A DNA stretch of 64,000 bases from Planctomycetota bacterium (GCA_021776785.1 JAJFFF010000022.1:20806-84805), one strand, 5' to 3'. Shown: positions 17,701 to 25,985, counted from the first letter of the stretch. The notes: a model not told the origin generated them from the letters alone. Numbers and translations are program-made.

Positions 17701-18048
17701 GGCGACCCGAGCTTTCGCTGGACCAAACCGGTCATCGTCGTGCAAAGCCAGGCCAACTACTCCGACGCGCACATCTTTCCTTACGCGTTTAAGACGCTCA
17801 AGATCGGCAAGCTCGTCGGGACACCGGTGGCGGGCACGGGCACGGCGGTTTGGTGGGAGCGCCTGATCGACCGTTCGTTGCACTACGGCATTCCGCAAGT
17901 CGGCGTGCGCGACGGCAACAACAACTACTTAGAAAATCTCGAGCTCCAACCGGACATCGAGGTCTACAACGATCCGAACGCGCGCGCCGCGGGCCTCGAT
18001 AAGCAGCTCAAGCGCGCCGTCGACGAGTTGCTCAAGGAGCAAAAGTAA
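14749..18048 (+). CDS. Tricorn-like S41 family protease with beta-propeller domains
   Basis: ATG 14749 gives a clean signal peptide (AILLTLVLLTTVAA); ATG 14740 and 14710 are alternatives. The 1099-residue protein has repeated PD40/WD40-like blades (ISPDGQLVAFSYRGDIWV, WTPDGKRLVFRS, WAPDGRTLYFAAE, RWSPDGRWLAHT) up to about residue 720. A PDZ-like domain follows (GLRVAEVLERGPFDRAGSHL), then a C-terminal peptidase domain with LGYVHIRGMND, VIDTRFNGGGWLHDDL and the Ser-Asp pair in SQANYSDAHIF. This is the order of tricorn protease, a peptide-degrading enzyme, here apparently exported. A Glu/Asp- then Lys-rich insert (about 548-600) and a Gly/Ser/Arg linker (about 690-705) interrupt the second propeller. 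Its stop overlaps the next start by 1 nt. Confidence 0.92.
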   Translation: MGRAILLTLVLLTTVAAEEARWIRYPAISPDGQLVAFSYRGDIWVASTKGGSARAVTSHVGHETQPIWTPDGKRLVFRSERHGNFDLFHVSVDGGDEVRITHHSAEDRPCYVTPDGKSVVFSSRRLDAPRAALASPRPSELYRISLTGGQPRQVLTTPALNAQLSRDGARIAYEDRPGLEHEWRKHHVSSAARDVWTFEVQSGKHTKRTTNFRGEDRNPVWAANNGLYFLSERAGSFNVFYSDGKAAPRAVTAHTTHPVRFLSIAKDDTLAYAYDGSVWVKRKDGEPQRLSIDVAAGPRSNARRVESFREGATEMRVSPDEKEVAFIVRGEVFVASVKHGTTKRVTKTPQQERNLSWAPDGRTLYFAAERRHSWDLYSVTIRRKEESHFFLATVLDEAVVLATAAEEFQPEVAPDGKSIAYVHNRDEIRLLDLATKKTQVLVPAARNYSYADGDIDFRWSPDGRWLAHTLLNDGAWAEGVGVTSIETRETVNMTRSGYWCGYGRWSPDGAFLAYVSNRFGRRSHGSWGSDGDILAIDLTQKAHDRAKLSEEEFELLKDSEDDGDENEEADKKGDDEEAPKKRRGKKDQKKKKIEPIEIEFDNRDERGRRLTLHSADLGSFAIAPDGESIVYWARVGEKWDVWIHEIRKRETRKLVGVGGSNQGDVVFSEDGDKVFLRFPNGTLGTAAVRGGGGGSGRRGSARGGSGGGDRETIKFQAEMEIDGPAERRYMLEHCWRQSKTKFYRADMHGVDWAAMKAHYAQYLDHIVDNHEFATLLSEMVGELNASHTGSRYRIPQDGADQTASLGLLYEINNEDGLRVAEVLERGPFDRAGSHLAAGCLITHIDGVEIVEGVNPHALLNRKAGKRVLVAGVEAEGAEFSEVVRPIALRAEYDLLYRRFLKRSEAWVTEWSKGTLGYVHIRGMNDASFRDLFHRVLGRMGNKKGLVIDTRFNGGGWLHDDLVKFLGAKRYSTYQPRGKEAGALGGDPSFRWTKPVIVVQSQANYSDAHIFPYAFKTLKIGKLVGTPVAGTGTAVWWERLIDRSLHYGIPQVGVRDGNNNYLENLELQPDIEVYNDPNARAAGLDKQLKRAVDELLKEQK

Positions 18049-18617
18049 TGGCCAATGTACTCGCGTTCGCCGGCAGCCTTCGCCGCGATTCTTGGAACAA
18101 AAAACTTGTGCGCGCTGCGGCGGCGGGGGCGACCAACGCGGGCGCCAACGTCACCCTTATCGACGTAGCTGACTACCCGTTGCCGGTGTATGACGGCGAC
18201 CTCGAAGCGAGCGACGGTTTGCCTGAAAACGCCAAGAAGCTCAAAGCGCTGTTTGGTCAAAACGATGCGCTGTTGATCGCATCCCCGGAGTACAACGCGT
18301 CGATCACGGCGGCGCTCAAAAATGCAATCGACTGGGTGTCGCGTCCGGACGGTGACGAGCCCCCGCTCGCCAGCTTTGCCGGCAAAACCGCAGCGCTGAT
18401 CGCCACGTCACCGGGCGGGCTCGGCGGGTTACGCGGTCTCGTGCATGCGCGCGCCATCCTGAGTTCGATTCGCGTGCTCGTGATCCCCGATCAGATCGCG
18501 GTTGCCAAAGCCCACGAAGCATTCGACGAAAGCGGGCAGCTCAAAGACGCGAAGATGCGCGCCCGCGTCGAAGCGATCGGTGCGGCTCTCGCCGCGACCG
18601 CGCAAAAACTGAGTTAG
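18048..18617 (+). CDS. NAD(P)H-dependent FMN reductase family protein
   Basis: The 189-residue flavodoxin-fold protein has the phosphate-binding loop GSLRRDSWNKKLV near the N-terminus, the family signature SPEYNASITAALKNAIDW in the middle and SPGGLGGLRG later. These are hallmarks of the NADPH-dependent FMN reductase/azoreductase-like family. It should bind FMN and reduce it or small quinone-like acceptors in the cytoplasm. ATG 18048 overlaps the TAA of the tricorn gene, so it is translationally coupled to it, although no functional link is obvious. Confidence 0.9.
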   Translation: MANVLAFAGSLRRDSWNKKLVRAAAAGATNAGANVTLIDVADYPLPVYDGDLEASDGLPENAKKLKALFGQNDALLIASPEYNASITAALKNAIDWVSRPDGDEPPLASFAGKTAALIATSPGGLGGLRGLVHARAILSSIRVLVIPDQIAVAKAHEAFDESGQLKDAKMRARVEAIGAALAATAQKLS

Positions 18618-18647
18618 CGCAGGACATTCCGCGCTACGATGCCTTCG

Positions 18648-20609
18648 ATGGCGCGCCTTGGAATCGGAATCGTGTTGGCGCTTCTAGGCGTGGCGTTTTG
18701 GTCGGCGCGTCCCGGCGATAGGGAGCGCCAGCGATCGGACGTGAGTAACACGAGCGCGCCGCCGACCGTGCGGCCCAGCGTCGAGCGCGAGCCCTACGAT
18801 CCACTGCGCACGTATGCGACCGACGAGATTCGACAGCTGGTTGCCGATCTCAAAGGCAACTCCGACACGCGGCGCCGTCTCGCTCTGTTGCGACTCGTCG
18901 AGCTCGGACCCGAAGCCAAGTCCGCACTTGCTGACCTCGTAGAGAGCCTGGATCAAAAAAAAGGCGGCAAGTTTCGTCACGTGCGCGTGGAACTGGTAGC
19001 CGCGATCGTCGCGATCGGCCCCGCAGCCCACGATGCCGTTCGCGAGTTGCTCTCCAAAGTCCACTACCGGGCGCGAAGAGGCGCGCTTTCGATCATCGAG
19101 CAGTGGGGACCTTCTGCTCCGGAGTTCGCGCCGTTGCTCTTCACCCTTGCAAAGCAAGAGCATGACGACTACACGGCCAGTTTGATCGGACGCGCCCTCG
19201 GTGCTCTTGGCGAGACGACGCGGCCTGATTTCGTGAAATGGTTCTCGTCCGACGCTTGGAGCTCGAGTCTCGCAATCGGATATCTCGCGGTTCAGGGCAA
19301 GCCGGCGGTGCGGGAACTGCGTCCCTTCTTGAGCGACACGAGAGGGCGTTGGCGGGTCGGGCACGCACTCGCAGAAAACCACAACGTGGTTGCAATCGAA
19401 GATGAGGTGTTTCAGACGATTCGGCGGATGGGAGACCAGACACCGCTCGCGATTATGGAGTTCCTATTCTTCACAACGAAGCCGCCTGAAGATCTAGCGC
19501 CGCTTGCGGCGCTCTATGTCCAGGGTCCCACGCGCAATTCGATCATTGGGGACCGCGGCAATCGCACCGTGCTGCTGGGAAGATTCGGCGAGTCCGGGAA
19601 GCGGGAGCTCATAACGATCCTGCGGTCCGACAGCAACGCGGATCGCGCCGCGAGAACGCTCGTTTCGGCGTTCGGAGCGCGCGACGAAGTAGCGGCGCGA
19701 TATGCCGACAAGATGCTCGCAAACCCAAACCACAAACACAGCGCGATGGACTTGCGCTTGCTCATGGAACTCGATGCGTTCACGCCGCGACTGACCCAGA
19801 TGTTGGGCGACGAGATGATGAAACCGCGCAACATCTGGAGGGGTGATTTGTGGCGTTTCCTTTATCGGAACGATCCCGACTACGCAAAGCGCCGGCTCAT
19901 AGCGTTTCTCGACGACCCCCACACATCCCAGCACGAGATCAAACGATGGTCCTGGTTGATCGAAGCGCGCGACGAGGAGATTGCCAGTGCTGTGAAACGT
20001 CGGTTGCCGGGCGATCGTGCCATCGTGGATGTCGAGCAGGACGTCGCGATGGTTACGAAGATGATTCGAAGGGGACGATTCGACGCCGCCGACTCGGTCG
20101 AAGCTCTTGGGGCGCACGGCGCGTTGCTTGTTCCCGTCATTCGAGAAGTCCTGCGGGAACCGAATTCCCGACACTCATACACAAGGATCGCGATGTTCCG
20201 GTCGGTCGCTGCGATCGGATTTGCGGCGCACGCCGCGGCACCCGACATTGAGCCGTACCTTACGGACGTCGGTGGCCCCACCCGCGGGTACGCACACGTG
20301 GCGATGTTTCGAGTGACCGGCGTGCAAAAGTACATGCGCGACGCAGCGCGGGATCTGAATTCGACGGTGCGCTACCTGATTTACAAAGATCTAGGGACAA
20401 CCGGATCTTGGGCTGTCCCGCTTCTACTCCAGGGTACGCGCGATACCAATCTGAGAAACGCGCGCGTCGCGATGGCGGCACTCAAGAGCCTCGGAGTCGA
20501 GGGGCGCGAAGCAATCCCGGAACTCCGTCGCCTGATCGCTAACGATGATGCGAACGAATCGCTGCGCATCGGTGCCCGTAACGCATTAACGGCGATCGAA
20601 GCCAGGTAG
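18648..20609 (+). CDS. Membrane-anchored HEAT-repeat protein
   Basis: From ATG 18648 (ATG 18639 is an alternative) the protein starts with a hydrophobic anchor (LGIGIVLALLGVAFW) followed by a Ser/Pro-rich linker. The remaining 600 residues are mainly helical repeats of HEAT/PBS-lyase type (TRRRLALLRLVELGPEAKSA, FRHVRVELVAAIVAIGPAAH, RVAMAALKSLGVEGREAIPE). Repeats are clearest at both ends and degenerate in the middle. Such proteins act as scaffolds, and the partner is unknown. Codon use includes more AT-ending codons than the tricorn gene, though not enough to claim transfer. Confidence 0.8.
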   Translation: MARLGIGIVLALLGVAFWSARPGDRERQRSDVSNTSAPPTVRPSVEREPYDPLRTYATDEIRQLVADLKGNSDTRRRLALLRLVELGPEAKSALADLVESLDQKKGGKFRHVRVELVAAIVAIGPAAHDAVRELLSKVHYRARRGALSIIEQWGPSAPEFAPLLFTLAKQEHDDYTASLIGRALGALGETTRPDFVKWFSSDAWSSSLAIGYLAVQGKPAVRELRPFLSDTRGRWRVGHALAENHNVVAIEDEVFQTIRRMGDQTPLAIMEFLFFTTKPPEDLAPLAALYVQGPTRNSIIGDRGNRTVLLGRFGESGKRELITILRSDSNADRAARTLVSAFGARDEVAARYADKMLANPNHKHSAMDLRLLMELDAFTPRLTQMLGDEMMKPRNIWRGDLWRFLYRNDPDYAKRRLIAFLDDPHTSQHEIKRWSWLIEARDEEIASAVKRRLPGDRAIVDVEQDVAMVTKMIRRGRFDAADSVEALGAHGALLVPVIREVLREPNSRHSYTRIAMFRSVAAIGFAAHAAAPDIEPYLTDVGGPTRGYAHVAMFRVTGVQKYMRDAARDLNSTVRYLIYKDLGTTGSWAVPLLLQGTRDTNLRNARVAMAALKSLGVEGREAIPELRRLIANDDANESLRIGARNALTAIEAR

Positions 20610-20657
20610 GCCTCGACCGCCGCTTATGAGTAGTCGTGGATGAGGGCGTAAGAGCGC

Positions 20658-21542
20658 TTAGTTTTCGAGCGCGGCCCAGGTCGTTGTGATCGTTGCGTCG
20701 ATCACCTCGTCGCCGTCTTCGTCGATCAACAGCTCGACGTTGACGTTGTCGAGTGCGTTGATCGTCACGGTCGAACCGTTCAGTCCCGTGACGCGGAACG
20801 TGCCCGTGTCGGGGTTGGAATCGATCCCGCCGCTCACCGTCGCCGGCGTTTCAAACGAGATCGAACCGCCGATGATCGAACCGTAGTACGTTCCGTCAAA
20901 CGTCATCGCGTACGTGTTCGCGCCGGTGTCTTCGGTGCGCGAAAGTGCGAAGTCAGTCCACGAGCGCGAAACCGAGAGGCTCGGGCCACCCAAGTACGCC
21001 GCAAGGGACGTACCCGAGATCGACGTCGTGTTGGCATTGCCGTCCGGCGAGCTCGCGCGCACCGTGTAGCTGCCATCGACGCGGACAAACGCCTCGCCGA
21101 GCGTGAACGTGAAGCTCTGATACGACACGTCGAGTTCGCGGACGAACGCGGCACCCGGCGTACCGGAAATCTCGGTCGCCGTCAGCGTCACCGTGCCGGC
21201 GAACGAGAACGTGATCCCGAAGATCTCAAACGAGCAGTTGTTAAACGTGTAGATGATCGAGTCGCCCGTCGAGAGAACGCCCAAGGGCGCCACATCGTTC
21301 GGCGTGATCGAGGCGCTGCCGCCTTGGCAAAGCGCGGCTTGCGCTTCGGCATCTTCAAATAAGTCAGCGAACTGCGTGACGAAGTCATCCATCTGCAAGA
21401 GGAAATCTGTCGTCAGCGTCGCTTGGACAGCCAACGTCTCCGCGTTTTGCGCCGAGACGGTAAGCGTGCCTTCGGTACTGCCACTACAACCGACCAGCCC
21501 AATCATGAGCAGGCCCGTCAGGCAAATTGTCTTTAAGGTCAT
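20658..21542 (-). CDS. Beta-rich lipoprotein of unknown function
   Basis: The 294-residue protein has a signal peptide ending in LVGC (Cys19), so it should be an outer- or inner-membrane lipoprotein. The mature part is Thr/Ser/Gly-rich with alternating beta-strand patterns (FSFAGTVTLTATEISGTPG, GTYYGSIIGGSISFET). The C-terminus ends with an acidic 'IDEDGDEVIDATITTTW', reminiscent of a calcium-binding-like loop. No Pfam-type family is recognised. The divergent neighbour is ECF factor 2, and the two share a 180-bp intergenic region. Confidence 0.75.
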   Translation of the reverse strand: MTLKTICLTGLLMIGLVGCSGSTEGTLTVSAQNAETLAVQATLTTDFLLQMDDFVTQFADLFEDAEAQAALCQGGSASITPNDVAPLGVLSTGDSIIYTFNNCSFEIFGITFSFAGTVTLTATEISGTPGAAFVRELDVSYQSFTFTLGEAFVRVDGSYTVRASSPDGNANTTSISGTSLAAYLGGPSLSVSRSWTDFALSRTEDTGANTYAMTFDGTYYGSIIGGSISFETPATVSGGIDSNPDTGTFRVTGLNGSTVTINALDNVNVELLIDEDGDEVIDATITTTWAALEN

Positions 21543-21724
21543 GCCTCGATATCGGCGGACCGCGAAAAAGACCGAAGCGTCCCAACTGTCTCACCCGCCC
21601 CGATCCGACACCCTGGGCGTAACGCGTTGGCGATTCCCTGTTTAGAGAGCGCTTTCGGGCAAAAAAAGTCGGTTCCGGGGGATTTTGCTGCGCGTTTTTG
21701 CGAGCGTGGTCCGTCTGGTCTGTG

Positions 21725-22282
21725 ATGCAAGCGGAAGTTTCAGCGGCGATGGGCGGCGATCACGAAGCGTTTACCCGGCTTTATCGCCGGTATGCACGGC
21801 CCGTGTTCTTAGAACTCGTGGCGCGTTTGCGGCGTCGTCACGATGCCGAAGACGTGTTGCAGCAAACGTTCGTCACGGCGTGGCGGGCGTTGCCGCGATT
21901 GCGCAAACCGGATCGCTTCGTGCCGTGGCTGTTTCGCATCGCACGCAACAAGGCGCGTGACCACATGCGTCGCGATGGCGCCCGCGGGCTCCGTCTGCAC
22001 GATGTCGATTTGTTGGCTGCGGTGGGAGACGACACGCAGCCGCGCATCGACGCGGTCCGCGACTTGGTCGCCGGGCTCAAGCCGCGTTCGCGCACGATCG
22101 TGCTCTTGCGCGCCGTGGAGGGGTGGAGCGCCGAGGAAGTCGCGCGCTCCCAGCGCATGAGCGTGTCGACGGTGCGGCGGCACTACAACCGCGCGCTTGC
22201 TCAACTGAGAGAATCACTGACCAGGAGAAAGTCCGATGACGAAAAACAAAAAAACCGAACAACTCGTCGCCTCAGCATATGA
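21725..22282 (+). CDS. ECF sigma factor (module 2)
   Basis: From ATG 21725 (GTG 21698 possible) the protein is 185 residues. Region 2 contains RLYRRYARPVFLELVARLRR and AEDVLQQTFVTAWRALPRL, followed by FVPWLFRIARNKARDHMRR. Region 4 reads LKPRSRTIVLLRAVEGWSAEEVA then SVSTVRRHYNRALAQLRE. The C-terminal tail is unusually basic (KSDDEKQKNRTTRR) because the DNA is shared with the start of the next gene in another frame over 47 bp. It probably controls the downstream ExbD-like cluster, whose first member takes the place normally held by an anti-sigma factor. Confidence 0.92.
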   Translation: MQAEVSAAMGGDHEAFTRLYRRYARPVFLELVARLRRRHDAEDVLQQTFVTAWRALPRLRKPDRFVPWLFRIARNKARDHMRRDGARGLRLHDVDLLAAVGDDTQPRIDAVRDLVAGLKPRSRTIVLLRAVEGWSAEEVARSQRMSVSTVRRHYNRALAQLRESLTRRKSDDEKQKNRTTRRLSI

Positions 22283-23492
22283 GCATCTGCATCCGTCCAC
22301 GAGCGTCGAAGACGGCGTGCTCGCGGAGTTGACGCTGGAGCGCGACGGCGCGCGCATGACGGCGCGCCTGTGGATGGGGGTGGCCGCTGCTGCGCTCTTG
22401 GGCGCGACGTTGCTTTTGGCGCTCGCGTTTCGCGGCGGAGACGCCAGCTCACCCGACCTGCATGTTGCGGGGGAAGGCGTCGCGTTGCCGGTCGTGCAAC
22501 AGCCGTTGGCGGCGATCCGCAAAGCGAAGCGATCGATCCAGGTGCGCGTGACCGACACGGGGCAGGTCACCGTCCGTGGCGATCAAAAAGAGAACGCGTG
22601 GCGCAAGGTTTCGCTCGAAGGGTTTACAAGCTACCTCCAAGAGTTTGCCGCCGCGTACACGTCGGGCTTGAAATGGAAGCAGAGGAAGGCGAAGTTAGCG
22701 CACGTGCGCATCATCATGGCCGTAGACAAGAGCGTGTCGTGGCAGCACGTGCAATGGCTGATGCAGGTCTGCGCCGAGCAGTCGTTTGGCAATATCGCGT
22801 TTGAGTTGATGAGCGCTGACAAGAAACGGTTCCTCTTTGACGCGTCGCTTCCAACTGATCGTGGCATCGGTCCCATAGGCGACGGGATCGAAACGGTCGA
22901 TGGCGAGATGATCGAAGAAGAGATCGAAGAGGAACCCGAAGAAGAAATCGTCGAAGAAGAAATCGAAGTCGTCGACGAGAGACCGGAAGAAGAACCAATC
23001 GTCGAAGAGGATCCGAAAGAAGAGATGGAAGAAGAGATCGAGGTCGAAGAAGAGATCGAAGAAGACTTGGACAAGCGCCTCGACGGACACAACGAGAGGC
23101 CGGACGCCGACGAGCCGTTTCGCGGCCCGCGCAAGGGTGATCGAATCGGTATTCGCCGTACGAAGGAAACCCTGACCCTCGACCTAAAGATCGATGTCAG
23201 ATGGAACAAGGACCGGACGGCAGTCGTGTATCGCATGATGGGGAGGCCGGCGATGACGCTCAAAGACGTGGTCAAGTTGGTCCGAGACGGTAAGCGCGCG
23301 ATCAAAGTGATGCCGGCAACACATCGCGCCGAAGCGCGCGGCAGCCCGGACGTGCCGTTCGGCGCCGTAGCGGCGTTGGTCGCAACGCTGCGCGCCGAGG
23401 GCGTGAACAAAGTGTCGTTTCGCGGCACGCAACTGCCGACCCAGGAGCAACGCCTGGCGCCGTTGTTGCCCAAAGTGAAGTCGTCGCGGTAG
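22236..23492 (+). CDS. Membrane protein with two ExbD/TolR-like modules, paralogue 1 (putative ECF partner)
   Basis: ATG 22236 has a good Shine-Dalgarno (CAGGAGAAA) and overlaps the ECF gene by 47 nt in another frame. The 418-residue protein has a cytoplasmic head (1-45), one helix (WMGVAAAALLGATLLLALAF) and module 1: IQVRVTDTGQVTVRG, a helix, then VRIIMAVDKSVSWQHVQWLM and FGNIAFEL. This is the order of ExbD/TolR periplasmic domains. A long Glu/Val/Ile-rich acidic linker (about 225-285) leads to module 2 (LTLDLKIDVRWNKDRTAVVY, DVPFGAVAALVATLRAEGVNKVSF). The domain assignment is by pattern only. Position suggests an anti-sigma role for the head, but no ExbB/TolQ partner is nearby. Confidence 0.72.
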   Translation: MTKNKKTEQLVASAYEHLHPSTSVEDGVLAELTLERDGARMTARLWMGVAAAALLGATLLLALAFRGGDASSPDLHVAGEGVALPVVQQPLAAIRKAKRSIQVRVTDTGQVTVRGDQKENAWRKVSLEGFTSYLQEFAAAYTSGLKWKQRKAKLAHVRIIMAVDKSVSWQHVQWLMQVCAEQSFGNIAFELMSADKKRFLFDASLPTDRGIGPIGDGIETVDGEMIEEEIEEEPEEEIVEEEIEVVDERPEEEPIVEEDPKEEMEEEIEVEEEIEEDLDKRLDGHNERPDADEPFRGPRKGDRIGIRRTKETLTLDLKIDVRWNKDRTAVVYRMMGRPAMTLKDVVKLVRDGKRAIKVMPATHRAEARGSPDVPFGAVAALVATLRAEGVNKVSFRGTQLPTQEQRLAPLLPKVKSSR

Positions 23493-23530
23493 CACCACAA
23501 CGCGCAGCGATTGCATCCGATAGAATAGCC

Positions 23531-23563
23531 GCGCGCTCGCCGAACCATGGACGGCGAGCGCGC
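23531..23563 (+). promoter_or_regulatory. Strong hairpin just before the second ExbD-like gene
   Basis: A perfect 12-bp stem (GCGCGCTCGCCG, 23531-23542, with 23552-23563) closes a 9-nt loop and ends 5 nt before ATG 23569. There is no T-run, so it is not a classical terminator. It occupies the place where a ribosome-binding site would be and could limit translation or attenuate read-through. Confidence 0.6.
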
Positions 23564-23568
23564 GCACT

Positions 23569-24471
23569 ATGAACAAACGAGGTTTCTGGAGTCGTTGGTA
23601 TCCCGTCGTTGTGGTCGTGCTCGTGGGAGCGACGTTGGCCTGCCTTCATGTTTGGAAAACGGGAACCGACGAAGCTAAACGATCCGTCACGTTGCGCGTT
23701 GAGGCGGACGGCCAGCTCTCCTTGCGCACTTGGCGGTGGAACGCGATCACGAACGCCGAACTCGTAGCGCATCTGGATCGGTTGGCGCGCCACCATATCG
23801 ACCGCTACTTCGACGTGGCGAGCATCCTGCGACACGACTTGGCGGACATTCCGGTGCGCATCCACGTTGCGCACGATGCGAGATGGGGCGATGTGCGCGG
23901 CGTTGTCCGTTCGGTCGTTGACGCACACTTCACCGATGTCTTATTCCACGTCGGCCAAAAAGGGGGCGGCACCGCAGAGTGTCGAGTGTTCGAACTGACC
24001 GACAATAAGAAACACGTGGCCGCGCCCTACAGCCCTGGGCGCTTCGAAGTTTCAGACGAAGACTTGGAGCTTGCGCAGTGGGTCATTGGGCTCGGTGGAT
24101 CCAATCTTCCTGACTGGAGGTTTGACATCACGGTCGTCGTGGAGTGGGACGTAGATCGAGCGGGATTTCTGTACTCGGTCGGACGAGGGGCCCGCCGGTC
24201 CGCGGGCGAAGTTGTTTACGCGATTGGGAAAGCGGTACACAAGCTGCGTGAAGAGAAGCGGGGCGAGAGCACGGAGTTCACGCTGTTCGCGATGGCATAC
24301 CGCGACGTGCCTTTCTCCGAGATCGCGGCCTTGATCACCGGATGTCGCGAGCAAAGTGTCGACAAGGTGCGTTGCGCGTTTCTTGAGACTACGGAAGGCG
24401 CACGAGCGGCCGTGGCCACGTCGCGAGCAGCGAAAGAGAGGGCGACGCGGAAGGCGAACGATGCCGAGTAG
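23569..24471 (+). CDS. Membrane protein with two ExbD/TolR-like modules, paralogue 2
   Basis: The 300-residue protein has a short basic N-terminus, one membrane helix (YPVVVVVLVGATLACLHVW), module 1 (VTLRVEADGQLSLRTWRW, then IPVRIHVAHDARWGDVRGVV and FTDVLFHV) and a linker with ELAQWVIGLGGS. Module 2 follows (ITVVVEWDVDRAGFLYSVG, then AYRDVPFSEIAALITGCREQ). The order matches paralogues 1 and 3. Unlike paralogue 1 it lacks the cytoplasmic head and the acidic linker. No Shine-Dalgarno is visible, and a hairpin lies directly upstream. It ends in a basic Ala/Lys/Arg tail. It is probably a structural partner of the neighbouring paralogues in the envelope. Confidence 0.72.
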   Translation: MNKRGFWSRWYPVVVVVLVGATLACLHVWKTGTDEAKRSVTLRVEADGQLSLRTWRWNAITNAELVAHLDRLARHHIDRYFDVASILRHDLADIPVRIHVAHDARWGDVRGVVRSVVDAHFTDVLFHVGQKGGGTAECRVFELTDNKKHVAAPYSPGRFEVSDEDLELAQWVIGLGGSNLPDWRFDITVVVEWDVDRAGFLYSVGRGARRSAGEVVYAIGKAVHKLREEKRGESTEFTLFAMAYRDVPFSEIAALITGCREQSVDKVRCAFLETTEGARAAVATSRAAKERATRKANDAE

Positions 24472-24504
24472 CGAGAATCTCATGTCTGAAACGATGCTGA
24501 AGCC

Positions 24505-25437
24505 ATGAGACGCAACACGGACGCGATAGTCTGGTCGACCGAGGAGAGCGATCGAGATGGCCCTCAGCGTTGGCGGATCGGGATCTCGATCCTCGCAGCC
24601 GTGGTTGCGTGCGTGGTGGCGGCCTACCTCTGGGATCATCGCGCACCGGCGTTTCTAAACAACGTCATGGTTCGTTTGGATGAGCGTGGGCAGATCACCA
24701 TCCGGCGCGGAGCGTGGCGCGACTACTCGTTACAGCAACTTCAGGACTACTTGGCTGAAATCGGCAGCAACGTGACCGGCGCGGATGCGACCTACAGGAG
24801 CCAGCCGTGGCTGTTCCGGCACAAGCTCGAACAGGTTCGAATCACGCTCCGCGTGGATGAACGGGCGTGCTGGGATCACGTGCGATTGATACTCACCGCC
24901 TGCAACGCCGCCGCTTTCACGAGCGTCTCGGTGCGTGTGCACATCGCGGACGGTGATACCTTGGAGTTCCCCGACTTCGTCGCGCAGCGAGGGATGGACC
25001 AAGATCCTGAATTGAGATTTCGCCCGGGCGATCTGGATCGCATGAACTCCGAACTTGAACTCAGTCCGATCATCGGACTAGGGGGCGGCTACGATCCGGA
25101 CGCGCCGGACTCGCGGTATTGGGTTCCCGTATCGGTTGTGTGGCGGGAGCCCGGCCAACGCCTCTTTTACGCGTTTCCCGATGGCGGCCGCGCATCCCTA
25201 CCGGACGTGAATCACGCGGTCGAACGCGCCATCGCACGTGTAATCGAAAGTCATCCGGAGCAAACCATCGAATTCAGCTTGACGCTGGCTTGCGAGCCGG
25301 ACGTTCCGTTCGGCCCGATCGCCGAGTTGATCGTCGCGTGCCGCGAACGCGGTGTTACAAGGGCTACGTGCAACGGATTGACGGCGCCGCCGGCCGAACG
25401 CACGGCTTCTCGTCTTCCAATCCCGCAGTCGCGATAG
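24505..25437 (+). CDS. Membrane protein with two ExbD/TolR-like modules, paralogue 3
   Basis: The 310-residue protein has about 20 cytoplasmic residues, one helix (IGISILAAVVACVVAAYLW), module 1 (VMVRLDERGQITIRRGAW, then VRITLRVDERACWDHVRLIL) and a linker ending ELELSPIIGLGGGYD. Module 2 contains PVSVVWREPGQRLFYAFPDGG and EPDVPFGPIAELIVACRERG. The 'IGLGG' linker motif and the 'VPF-x-x-IA-x-LI' element are shared with paralogue 2, showing recent duplication. It is 33 bp after paralogue 2 and 5 bp before a GNAT gene, so these probably form one transcript. The domain assignment rests on pattern recognition. Confidence 0.72.
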   Translation: MRRNTDAIVWSTEESDRDGPQRWRIGISILAAVVACVVAAYLWDHRAPAFLNNVMVRLDERGQITIRRGAWRDYSLQQLQDYLAEIGSNVTGADATYRSQPWLFRHKLEQVRITLRVDERACWDHVRLILTACNAAAFTSVSVRVHIADGDTLEFPDFVAQRGMDQDPELRFRPGDLDRMNSELELSPIIGLGGGYDPDAPDSRYWVPVSVVWREPGQRLFYAFPDGGRASLPDVNHAVERAIARVIESHPEQTIEFSLTLACEPDVPFGPIAELIVACRERGVTRATCNGLTAPPAERTASRLPIPQSR

Positions 25438-25442
25438 GCGCC

Positions 25443-25985
25443 ATGACCAACAACACGGGCCACACGTTTCAGCCGATTCGATCCGACGACCGGGATGCGG
25501 TCGCCGCGTTTCTTGTCGCGAGCGAGTGGCCGTTTCACGTTTACACGACGTACACAACGGAGCGCGCGTTGGAAGTGGTGGACGACGGTTTCGCGTGGGG
25601 CGCAACGCTCGAAGCGCATTGGATGATGCAGGGCGACGAGCGTGTCGGCATCGTGCGCGTGTTCGACCTCAACGACCCGACCGCACTTTTGGATTTGCGC
25701 ATCGCGGGAGGCGCGCGCGGTCGCGGACTAGGCAAAGCGATGGTGCGATGGATCACGGACCACGTGTTTCAAAACCACGCAACCGTGACGCGCGTCGGCG
25801 GATACACGCGCATCGACAACACGCCGATGCGCCGCGTGTTCGAACAATGCGGCTACCAAAAAGAAGCGCACTATCGCCGAGCGTGGCGCGACGACAACGG
25901 CCCGCAACACGACACGATCGGCTACGGCATCCTGCGCGATGAGTGGGCGAGCGGGACGGTGATGCCCGTGCCGTGGGACGCCTAG
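25443..25985 (+). CDS. GNAT family N-acetyltransferase
   Basis: The 180-residue protein from ATG 25443 carries the GNAT acetyl-CoA-binding signature LRIAGGARGRGLGKAMVRWI (R/Q-x-x-G-x-G/A form). A C-terminal segment follows in the usual order (ATVTRVGGYTRIDNTPMRRVFEQCGYQKEAHYRRAW). It should transfer an acetyl group to an amine of a small molecule or a protein N-terminus; the substrate cannot be predicted. It follows ExbD-like paralogue 3 by 5 bp, which implies co-transcription rather than a known shared function. The longer frame from 25119 overlaps paralogue 3 and is rejected. Confidence 0.9.
   Translation: MTNNTGHTFQPIRSDDRDAVAAFLVASEWPFHVYTTYTTERALEVVDDGFAWGATLEAHWMMQGDERVGIVRVFDLNDPTALLDLRIAGGARGRGLGKAMVRWITDHVFQNHATVTRVGGYTRIDNTPMRRVFEQCGYQKEAHYRRAWRDDNGPQHDTIGYGILRDEWASGTVMPVPWDA

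Noticed and set aside
22860..23090. Minus-strand Phe/Asp-rich frame opposite the acidic linker
   Set aside because: It is the complement of the GAA/GAG/ATC-rich linker of the ExbD-like paralogue 1.
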